A DNA stretch of 64,000 nt from an uncultured Paracoccaceae bacterium. GTDB lineage: Bacteria; Pseudomonadota; Alphaproteobacteria; Rhodobacterales; Rhodobacteraceae. This document shows positions 1 to 6,425 of this stretch, one piece after another. The translations under genes were made by a program, and so were the position numbers. The stretch spans positions 41,262-105,261 of the forward strand of contig CALICM010000038.1 in NCBI GenBank assembly GCA_938049225.1, given 5' to 3'. The notes beneath the pieces are model-generated. The model saw only the letters and a list, made by a program, of their open reading frames with translations. It did not search any database and was not told where the DNA came from. Each line of letters opens with the position of its first letter. Positions within the stretch are counted from its first letter, which is position 1.

Positions 1-1
1 C

Positions 2-484
2 GACCGGCCCTATGGTACCATCGCCTCGATCCAGCGTCTTGGAACCGATCTGCGATATGCACTCGACCGCGCAAGCTATGGCAACATTTTGGCCCTGACC
101 CACGAGGTCGGTCAGTATCTGCAAACCGCGCTTGATCTGTTGGAGGCACCCGACATCATGAAAAGCTTTGATGCAAACAACAAGTGGGATGTGGTCGAGC
201 AGGTCAGCCAGCGGCATCTGAACGGGCATGCGCCCCTCTCGCAACGTTCCAAGATGGCCGAGGCTGGGCGTCGCGCGCTTGAGTTCGTAGCCTCCAACGA
301 CTTCGACACCACGATCGACATCGAGGTCTTCCGCTCTGAAATCCGTCCCATAGCCTCGTATGCCGAGGCCTGGATCGCCGCCTATCGGATGACCTCCGAA
401 GGGCGCCGTTTCCCAGGGGTGACCGACCAATTGCGTTGGTCGCAGGGCCTGCCGCGTCGCAGCGGTGCGCGGATCCCGGCCTGA
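2..484 (+). CDS. Unrecognised protein, C-terminal part (cut by window start)
   Basis: The reading frame is open from base 2 to the stop at 482-484, so only the C-terminal 160 residues are visible and the true start lies outside the window. The visible part looks mostly helical and soluble, with no membrane segment or cysteine motif. I do not recognise the family. It ends 18 bases before the next gene on the same strand and heads a run of genes whose starts and stops overlap, so it very likely belongs to the operon that continues to 4826. No function is proposed. Confidence 0.6.
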   Translation, partial: DRPYGTIASIQRLGTDLRYALDRASYGNILALTHEVGQYLQTALDLLEAPDIMKSFDANNKWDVVEQVSQRHLNGHAPLSQRSKMAEAGRRALEFVASNDFDTTIDIEVFRSEIRPIASYAEAWIAAYRMTSEGRRFPGVTDQLRWSQGLPRRSGARIPA

Positions 485-502
485 TCCCGGTGAGGGCGGG
501 CG

Positions 503-1294
503 ATGACACATCACCTTTCCCCGCAGCTCTCGCTGGTTGAGACGTGCCCCGACTTGATCATCGACGGCAGGCTTGCCTTTGCCGAACATGGGCTTCTGAT
601 CTCGCTGGCACTGGCAGCCCAGCGGCGCTGCTGGCTGGTGCAGGGCCTTTGGGCGTTGTTGCAGCGTTACGAGGTGATTGATTATCCCGAATTCGCCGAT
701 CCGGCCGAGGATGCCGAGGCGATGATGCCACGGGTTGCCGAATGGCATGCGGTCTGGACCGCAACGACCCTGTTGGAACGGTTCTACTGGTTGGGTGACA
801 TCCTATTTGAAAGTCGTCTGCCGCCAGCAATCGATCCTGGCATTGTCCAGCGGACCCAAACATTCGCGGCACAGTTCGAGAATCTGACCCGCGACAAGAT
901 ACAGATGACCTCGCTCGCGATTTGCGCGCGTGACGCCGCGGCGCTGGCGGCGGTCCGCGCGACCGCGGCGCCTGTCGTGATGACCACGACCGAAAAGAAC
1001 GGCCGTCCCCGCTTTTGCCGTTTGCTGGAGCACGCGGGCATTTCCAGCGTGCAGATCAGAGGGGAGAGCGCCAAGCGCATGGCCAAGACGATCCTGGGCG
1101 CGCCGGCACCGATGGCGGTCGAATTGGCGCTTCAAGGGGGTGTCAAACTGGCGCTGGTCAGCCTGCTGGCACCGCGTGCTGTCGCCGCGCTGTTGGAAGA
1201 AGAGCCAGACTTCGAGCCTGAGGATCTGAACTATTCCGAGGAAAACGATCCCTGGCGTGGCGCGCGCGCGATCTGGTGCGAGGTGGCGGCGTGA
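503..1294 (+). CDS. Unrecognised 263-residue protein in DUF4438/protease operon
   Basis: This soluble, alanine-rich protein has no signal peptide and no obvious membrane helix. An N-terminal helical half (residues about 20-130) is rich in Trp and Leu. A C-terminal part (about 150-240) looks alpha/beta and ends in an acidic stretch. I do not recognise it. The ATG at 503 is preceded by a GAGGG-type ribosome site. Its stop TGA overlaps the GTG start of the DUF4438 gene (GTGA at 1291-1294), indicating translational coupling. Any role must be inferred from its partners in the operon. Confidence 0.7.
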   Translation: MTHHLSPQLSLVETCPDLIIDGRLAFAEHGLLISLALAAQRRCWLVQGLWALLQRYEVIDYPEFADPAEDAEAMMPRVAEWHAVWTATTLLERFYWLGDILFESRLPPAIDPGIVQRTQTFAAQFENLTRDKIQMTSLAICARDAAALAAVRATAAPVVMTTTEKNGRPRFCRLLEHAGISSVQIRGESAKRMAKTILGAPAPMAVELALQGGVKLALVSLLAPRAVAALLEEEPDFEPEDLNYSEENDPWRGARAIWCEVAA

Positions 1295-2280
1295 AACACG
1301 TATCACGAAGCCCGATTGCAAGACGCGCCGCCCGCAAAGCTGCGCCTGCGAATACGCCCCGACTTAATGTGAAGGAAATCGCGACAATCTCGGTCCTTGG
1401 CCGTGTCGCACCGCCCTTGACCAAAGGCTCATCTTATCGGATCGGGCAGGACGGTGGGCTCAGGGTCTTGCCGGGGTCGGGGGGGATCACCCTCAGCCAC
1501 CGCGTTGGGGATCGCTGTGTCGGCTTGGCGGCGGATCACTTGGAACCGGCGGTATCGATCCGTTCGACCGACAAGGGTGGTGGTGCCGTCAAGGACGCCG
1601 CCAATCGCGCGCTGAACGTGCTGGCCTGCGTCGGTAATGTGGCGCGTGTGGTGTCGGGGCCTGCCATGGGTGCGACAGGGGTTGTGACCGGCAAACATGG
1701 GGGTGTCGCCAATGTCCTGGTCGACTTTCCCGTTGAGCAAATGCGGCGGATGCGGATCGGCGATATGATCCAGATTTCCGCTGCGGGCCAAGGATTGCGA
1801 CTGCTGGATTTCCCGGATATCGCGATAATGAATGCGGCCCCCGATTTGCTGATGCGCGCTGGGGTGCGGGTACACGACCGCCGCCTGAGCGTACCGGTAA
1901 CCCATTTGGTTCCATCAGCGTTGATGGGGTCGGGTCTGGGCAAATCCTCGGCCGCACGGGGCGACTATGACATCCAGTTGTTCGATACCGAAGTGGTGCG
2001 GCGCTTCCGGCTGGACACATTGCGGTTCGGCGATCTGGTCGCGGTCGTCGATGCGGACGGACGATACGGGCGGTCGTTCTCGCAGGGTCATACCACGGTC
2101 GGCATCGTCATCCATTCGGACAGCACGGTTGCCGGGGGCCGGGGCGTCCGAGACGGCGCAGCAGGACAATGTCATCCGGGCCCACCCACTGGCTCGAACG
2201 CCTCCCGCCCGCCAGCCCAAGCAGCCCATGAGCGATCTGTTCTCGCCCGAAGAGGAAGCGTTTCTAAGCAATGCCGCTGA
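1291..2280 (+). CDS. DUF4438 domain-containing protein
   Basis: The protein matches my memory of the DUF4438 family. It has an N-terminal segment with SYRIGQDGG, then GDRCVGLAADHLEPAVS, a glycine-rich VVTGKHGG around residue 135, and a C-terminal RYGRSFSQGHTTVGIVIHSDS. The family has a solved Thermotoga structure but no assigned function that I know of. I prefer the GTG at 1291 because it overlaps the upstream stop by four bases; an ATG at 1276 in the same frame is the alternative. The last ~50 residues (after HSDSTVAGG) are Pro/Arg-rich and unlike the rest. They overlap the next gene by 53 bases, so the C-terminus may be frame-altered or simply non-conserved. Confidence 0.75.
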   Translation: MKHVSRSPIARRAARKAAPANTPRLNVKEIATISVLGRVAPPLTKGSSYRIGQDGGLRVLPGSGGITLSHRVGDRCVGLAADHLEPAVSIRSTDKGGGAVKDAANRALNVLACVGNVARVVSGPAMGATGVVTGKHGGVANVLVDFPVEQMRRMRIGDMIQISAAGQGLRLLDFPDIAIMNAAPDLLMRAGVRVHDRRLSVPVTHLVPSALMGSGLGKSSAARGDYDIQLFDTEVVRRFRLDTLRFGDLVAVVDADGRYGRSFSQGHTTVGIVIHSDSTVAGGRGVRDGAAGQCHPGPPTGSNASRPPAQAAHERSVLARRGSVSKQCR

Positions 2281-2575
2281 TTGGCTTGCCGGGCGCGAGA
2301 ACGCCGACATCCTGCTTGATGCCCTGGCCCGTCGTATCGAGGCATCGCCTTCCGAGGATGACGATTGGGACGACTTTCTGGCCGAGGAGGCCATGGTCCC
2401 CGGGACGGACGACGATGACTGGAATGGCCAACTTGATCACGACGAAGAGGACGAGGATGACCTGATCCAGAGTCACAACAGCAACGCCGAGGATTGGGGC
2501 GACCATGACATAGCTCCCGAGGATGGCGATTGGGGCGGGATCCCTCAAGGTGACGACCCCGACCCAGAGCGATGA
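2228..2575 (+). CDS. Small highly acidic protein with Asp-Trp repeats
   Basis: This 115-residue protein begins MSDLFSPEEEAF and starts inside the 3' end of the DUF4438 gene. Residues 1-40 form a probable amphipathic helix pair. Residues 41-115 are extremely acidic and punctuated by tryptophans at 47, 65, 90 and 102, each preceded by a D/E-rich run (DDDW, DDDDW, EDW, EDGDW). There is no signal peptide. Its stop overlaps the ATG of the protease gene (ATGA at 2572-2575). I do not recognise a family. The repeats could be a disordered docking region, a metal or cation-binding tail, or a substrate of the neighbouring protease or methyltransferase. These roles are guesses. Confidence 0.65.
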   Translation: MSDLFSPEEEAFLSNAADWLAGRENADILLDALARRIEASPSEDDDWDDFLAEEAMVPGTDDDDWNGQLDHDEEDEDDLIQSHNSNAEDWGDHDIAPEDGDWGGIPQGDDPDPER

Positions 2576-3411
2576 CAATCGGCACCCCGGCGGTGATGGA
2601 CCGCATGGTCGAACGGCTCGACCATGCGGTATTGGGCCCGTCCGATGGCCGGTCGCGTGTGCGTCAGACGACAACCAGCCCGTTCAACTCGGTTTGCCAT
2701 ATCGAGCGGGATTTTGGCACTGGGCGGCTGTCTGGCTGCTCGGCCTTTCTGGTCGCGCCGCGCCTTTTGATTACTGCGGGCCATTGCCTCTTCTCGCCCA
2801 GCCGCCGTCGCCCGCCGAAACGGATCCGGATCAGCCCAGGCCGGAACGGCGCCACCCGACCCTATGGCGCGCAATGGGCCAGCGCTTGGTTCGCCCACCC
2901 AAGGTTCTTCAAGGCCTTCGACGCGCGCTACGACTACGGCGTCATTCTTCTGCCAAAACCCTTCGCGGGTCTCACGCCTGCATTTGTCCCTGTGGCTTTG
3001 TCCACGGCGCGCCTTGCAGGGGTGCGCCAGCGCCAGCCACTTCGGATTGCGGGGTTTCCGTCGGACAAACCGCGTGGCCAAATGTGGGATCACGCCGAGC
3101 GGCTGGACCGGATTTCAGAGCGCGTGCTGCACTACAGCGTCGATACATGTCCGGGCCACTCTGGCGCGCCAGTTTGGATCAGGTCTGGCGCTGGGCCAGC
3201 CTTTGCGTTGGCGATCCACACCCGTGGACCGCGCCCCTCGGCTCGCGGTCCGTGGGGGTGCCGCCCGGCTGCACCGCTTGCCCCGCCGGGCGCCTTTAAC
3301 GCGGGCGTGCGCATAACGCCCGAGGTCCTTGCCGCGGTCCGCTCGGCGCCGCTGGGCCAGGGCCCTCTAAAGCGACTGTCCAGCTTGAAATCCGCAGCAA
3401 CCGGGGGTTGA
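2572..3411 (+). CDS. Trypsin-like (chymotrypsin-fold) serine protease, apparently cytoplasmic
   Basis: The catalytic triad of the chymotrypsin/V8 fold is visible: His71 in ITAGHC, Asp121 in YDYGVILL and Ser197 in CPGHSGAPVW. At 279 residues it is close to a bare catalytic domain plus a Pro/Arg-rich C-terminal tail (residues about 215-279). No signal peptide or membrane anchor is seen, which is unusual because most bacterial members of this family are exported. Two cysteines (46-72 region) resemble the active-site disulphide pair of exported relatives. It overlaps the acidic protein gene by four bases and lies three bases before the methyltransferase gene, so all are likely translated from one transcript. 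Its substrate is unknown; products of the same operon are candidates. Confidence 0.85.
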   Translation: MTIGTPAVMDRMVERLDHAVLGPSDGRSRVRQTTTSPFNSVCHIERDFGTGRLSGCSAFLVAPRLLITAGHCLFSPSRRRPPKRIRISPGRNGATRPYGAQWASAWFAHPRFFKAFDARYDYGVILLPKPFAGLTPAFVPVALSTARLAGVRQRQPLRIAGFPSDKPRGQMWDHAERLDRISERVLHYSVDTCPGHSGAPVWIRSGAGPAFALAIHTRGPRPSARGPWGCRPAAPLAPPGAFNAGVRITPEVLAAVRSAPLGQGPLKRLSSLKSAATGG

Positions 3412-3414
3412 TCC

Positions 3415-4338
3415 ATGAAATATAAGGAAAATGCGAGAACTCTCACTTACCGCAGCGTCCCGAATCTGGCACAATCACAAACAGTTGAGAAACACGTTGA
3501 GAGCACGGCCGATGGGGGGGCCGGCGCCGGTAACAAGTGTTTGAGTGACCCGGCCAGGGGATCTGACGGCACGGGGGGGACAGGCCGGCTTCAACGAGCA
3601 CCGACCTATTCCGCCTTCGCGACAATATATGACAAGGCAATGGGGGAGGCCGTGTTACCAAGCGTGTTGGATGCATTTTCGGAAAGTCGAAACCGTTTTG
3701 CTATCAGCACCGATAGTATCGCAGACATCGGATGTGGAACCGGTCGTTTCCTTAAATATCTGACCCGCTTCAATGGCAAGCTTACGGGAATAGATATGTC
3801 CCGCGCGATGCTCAAACTCGCCGAGCGGCGTTTGGCCGGGGCTGATGTGCGGCTTGCACGGATGGATATGCGAGAATTGGTTTTGCCGCAAAGGGTCGAA
3901 ACGGTGACAGCGACGTTCGATACCCTCAACTATCTGTTGTCCAGCACGGATCTGTCCAAAACGTTCCGCCGGTTCGCAACAGCCTTGGCCCCCGGCGGCA
4001 CGCTGCTTTTCGACTTTATTCCGCGTGGCGCAAACAAGGGTGCGACCGGTGGAACCCAGCACGTTGAACTTGGGCCGGTCCGCTCGGAGTGGCGTATCCG
4101 GATCGATCCCGAGGGGCGTGGCAGTGCGGTCGCCATCATAATGCATCGCGATGACGATAAAGTGCTGCCGCTGGTCGAGGTCCATCGCCAGCGTTGGCAT
4201 GACGTGGGCGAGGTGAAGAGGCTTCTGACCGCCAGCGGTTTTGAGCTTTTGGACTGCCGTCCCGCTGAGCCTGGGGGTGACGGCAACTGGCTTCACGTCG
4301 TGGCGCGTAAGACGGGCCAGACAGGGGCGCCCTTATGA
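3415..4338 (+). CDS. Class I SAM-dependent methyltransferase
   Basis: The Rossmann methyltransferase core is clear: motif I IADIGCGTGRF (residues 102-112), the acidic ribose-binding end of strand 2 in GIDMS, a TFDTLNYLL segment and a motif with APGGTLLFDF. The core starts near residue 63 (APTYSAFATIYDKAMG). The first 60 residues are a Gly/Ser/Asp-rich extension with no recognisable fold, and an internal start cannot be excluded. The target could be a small molecule or protein; nothing in the sequence decides. It begins three bases after the protease stop, and its own stop overlaps the next start (ATGA at 4335-4338). Confidence 0.85.
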   Translation: MKYKENARTLTYRSVPNLAQSQTVEKHVESTADGGAGAGNKCLSDPARGSDGTGGTGRLQRAPTYSAFATIYDKAMGEAVLPSVLDAFSESRNRFAISTDSIADIGCGTGRFLKYLTRFNGKLTGIDMSRAMLKLAERRLAGADVRLARMDMRELVLPQRVETVTATFDTLNYLLSSTDLSKTFRRFATALAPGGTLLFDFIPRGANKGATGGTQHVELGPVRSEWRIRIDPEGRGSAVAIIMHRDDDKVLPLVEVHRQRWHDVGEVKRLLTASGFELLDCRPAEPGGDGNWLHVVARKTGQTGAPL

Positions 4339-4826
4339 ATTCAACACCCTCGGACTTCGCTCAGGCTGATCGGTTTGACATCGATACCGACCTTAAGCCG
4401 CTCTTGTCCAGGTTGGACGAAGCGGTTGTCGGGTTTGATTTCAATGGCCGACACATGGCCGCGATCCGACAAGACGCCTGGGCGGCCTCGACCCACCTTG
4501 GTATCGCGCGGCGCCTTAAGGAACACGTCGCCGGGCGGTTGTTTATGAATGACGACGTCTATGTCCTTTTTGCGCCCAGCGCGGCGCTGTCCCTTAATGC
4601 CGAGATGTCGGTCGCCCAACGGTTAACACCACGAGAGCTCAAGGTTGGTTGCATGATCGCAGAGGGGCTGACGGATAAGGAGATCGCAAGAAAGCTGGGC
4701 ATAAGCGCGCACACGGTACGCGAGCATTGCCGCCGCGCCTGCGCCAAGCTTCGCATAACCAGGCGATCAGCCTTTGTGCGATGCCTGTTCTCGACCAGTG
4801 GGGGCACAAGCGAAGAGGGCACATAG
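4335..4826 (+). CDS. LuxR/FixJ-type helix-turn-helix protein
   Basis: Residues 97-150 form a LuxR-type DNA-binding domain (LTPRELKVGCMIAEGLTDKEIA followed by LGISAHTVREHCRRACAKL). The N-terminal 95 residues contain no autoinducer-binding or receiver signature that I recognise. The start overlaps the methyltransferase stop, making it the last gene of the operon and a candidate local regulator. The N-terminal part may sense a ligand or bind a partner made by the same operon. It could alternatively regulate the lodAB module that follows on the other strand. Confidence 0.85.
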   Translation: MNSTPSDFAQADRFDIDTDLKPLLSRLDEAVVGFDFNGRHMAAIRQDAWAASTHLGIARRLKEHVAGRLFMNDDVYVLFAPSAALSLNAEMSVAQRLTPRELKVGCMIAEGLTDKEIARKLGISAHTVREHCRRACAKLRITRRSAFVRCLFSTSGGTSEEGT

Positions 4827-4844
4827 CCGTCACGAGTCCCTTAT

Positions 4845-4944
4845 AGCGCTTCGCCTTAAACTTGAATCACCTAACGCTGCCTGAAATCATAGATTTCAAC
4901 GCGTTAGGTGATGAGAAATGTCTCAAGGTAAAGTCGAAACGCTT
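4845..4944. repeat. ~100 bp inverted-repeat element, copy 1 (lodAB downstream flank)
   Basis: The ends are imperfect inverted repeats: AGCGCTTCGCCTTAA at 4845 and TAAAGTCGAAACGCTT ending at 4944. A second nested dyad, TCACCTAACGC / GCGTTAGGTGA, lies inside. The termini resemble those of the element at 8652-8749, so the two belong to one family. It fills part of the 303-base gap between the HTH gene and the lodB-like gene. In 4945-5129 I see no convincing gene, only non-coding sequence leading to the lodB stop. It could be a MITE-like element or act as a transcription terminator. Confidence 0.6.
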
Positions 4945-5129
4945 TAGTCGCCAGGTCGCGAACAACACTCGAAGGGGCCAGCAGAAAATGCCTGTGACAC
5001 AACGCGAGCCAGAACTTCGCAACAGTGCTGTCCTTCTGCCACATGGCTTGGTCCGGCATCGTATCTGAACCGCATAACCCGTTGGGACGCCCACAAGGCA
5101 ATAGCGGTGTCACCCGCTTTCGCTTGCAG

Positions 5130-6419
5130 CTACAAGCCAGCAACCTCGGTAAGGTCCTCAATTGCCAGAAGCAGCCTTTCATCAGTGATGCTGGGGAAGG
5201 TGCTGCGCGCGGATTGCGCTAACTCGCGTTGCGGAACCGGCATTTGCGCGGCCTTGGATATCCAGTCAGCGGCCGGGACGGGGACAAAAATTGACTCCGC
5301 GGACACGCGTTTGGATCGCACTTTCGTATCTGGGGTGCGGGCGACTTTGGCCGTGCGAAACCGCCAGAAAGGCGCCTGGGGCCACCTTTGTTCGATGTGA
5401 TAGGTTTTCCAATGGGTACGCAGATAAGCCTGATGATCAAGCGTCACGCTGCGCAGATAGCCCTGTCGCAATTGTCCATCGCCAAAGAGCCAATCGGCGG
5501 CAACTCTGCCGGCCTGAATGCCGCCCCCGATCGCATTGGGAATTCCCGACGACGATAATGGATCACGGGCGGCCATGGCGTCCCCCGCCGCAATCATCGG
5601 CGGCAGGCGCGTTCCCTGTTGCAGGATGCCGGAAAACGCGGGTTGCGCGACAATTTCAGGCGTTTGCTTTGACAGGTCCACCAAGGGGGAGATGTGGTTT
5701 GCATCCTGCAAGTGCTTTGACCACACAGATGGATCAGAAAGGCCAAGGGCATGGATGCGCCCCGCATCCGTGAACAAGCTGACAATCACATCACCCGGCG
5801 ACAGGGGGGCTGCGTACCACCACCCGTGTTCAAAGCTCTCAACGCGGGTCATCTGGGCGACAAGAGAACCGCTGGGCAGGCGGGCACTGATTGCGATCAG
5901 AGAGTCGCTGCGCTGACGTGCGGCCCCCTGGGCGATGGAAAATGGCGAGGTTCGGCCAGCAGCATCAATCAGGTAGCGGGCGGTCATCGCGCCGCGATCG
6001 GTTGTGAGGTGCCAGTGTTCCCCATCGTGTTCACTCAGAATAACCTTGGTGCCACAGGCCAAATGCGCGCCAGCCCGCTCGGCTTCCTCAGCAAGCATCA
6101 GGTCGAACTTTTGCCGATCCAGAACCCATCCAGCCCCGTGCGAAGTAAAAATAAAGTCCATCGCACCCAGCGTGTCCTGCCCCCAGGCCGCTTCGCTGCC
6201 AAACAGCCTGAGCGTTTGTTCCTGCGCAAACCGATCCCAAACCCCTAGGTAGTGCAACAACCCGCGCACCCCTGGTGACAGTGACTCCCCCACCTTGGGC
6301 GTGGCGTATTGCCCCCGTTCGATGATCGCGACGGAGATGTCGGGTCGCTTGCGCAGGGTCATCACGGCGGCGGTCCCCGCGGGACCGCCACCTATAATGG
6401 CGACATCAAAATGCATCAA
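5130..6419 (-). CDS. LodB-like FAD-dependent oxidoreductase (quinone cofactor maturation)
   Basis: A flavoprotein of 429 residues. The N-terminal dinucleotide-binding motif is AIIGGGPAGTAA (about 8-19), followed by ERGQYATPKVGESL, as in tryptophan-halogenase-like flavoproteins, and a second FAD contact PMIAAGDAMAARDPLSSSG near 290. Its gene follows the LodA-like oxidase by six bases on the same strand, the standard lodA-lodB arrangement. In Marinomonas LodB is needed to form the cysteine tryptophylquinone of LodA, and the same role is inferred here. No signal peptide is present, consistent with cytoplasmic maturation. Two adjacent ATGs (6419, 6416) are possible starts. Confidence 0.85.
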   Translation of the reverse strand: MMHFDVAIIGGGPAGTAAVMTLRKRPDISVAIIERGQYATPKVGESLSPGVRGLLHYLGVWDRFAQEQTLRLFGSEAAWGQDTLGAMDFIFTSHGAGWVLDRQKFDLMLAEEAERAGAHLACGTKVILSEHDGEHWHLTTDRGAMTARYLIDAAGRTSPFSIAQGAARQRSDSLIAISARLPSGSLVAQMTRVESFEHGWWYAAPLSPGDVIVSLFTDAGRIHALGLSDPSVWSKHLQDANHISPLVDLSKQTPEIVAQPAFSGILQQGTRLPPMIAAGDAMAARDPLSSSGIPNAIGGGIQAGRVAADWLFGDGQLRQGYLRSVTLDHQAYLRTHWKTYHIEQRWPQAPFWRFRTAKVARTPDTKVRSKRVSAESIFVPVPAADWISKAAQMPVPQRELAQSARSTFPSITDERLLLAIEDLTEVAGL

Positions 6420-6425
6420 GGCAGC

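Noticed and set aside
4862..5222. Several short open frames between the HTH gene and the lodB-like gene
   Set aside because: They cross the inverted-repeat element, lack ribosome sites and show no conserved pattern; treated as non-coding.
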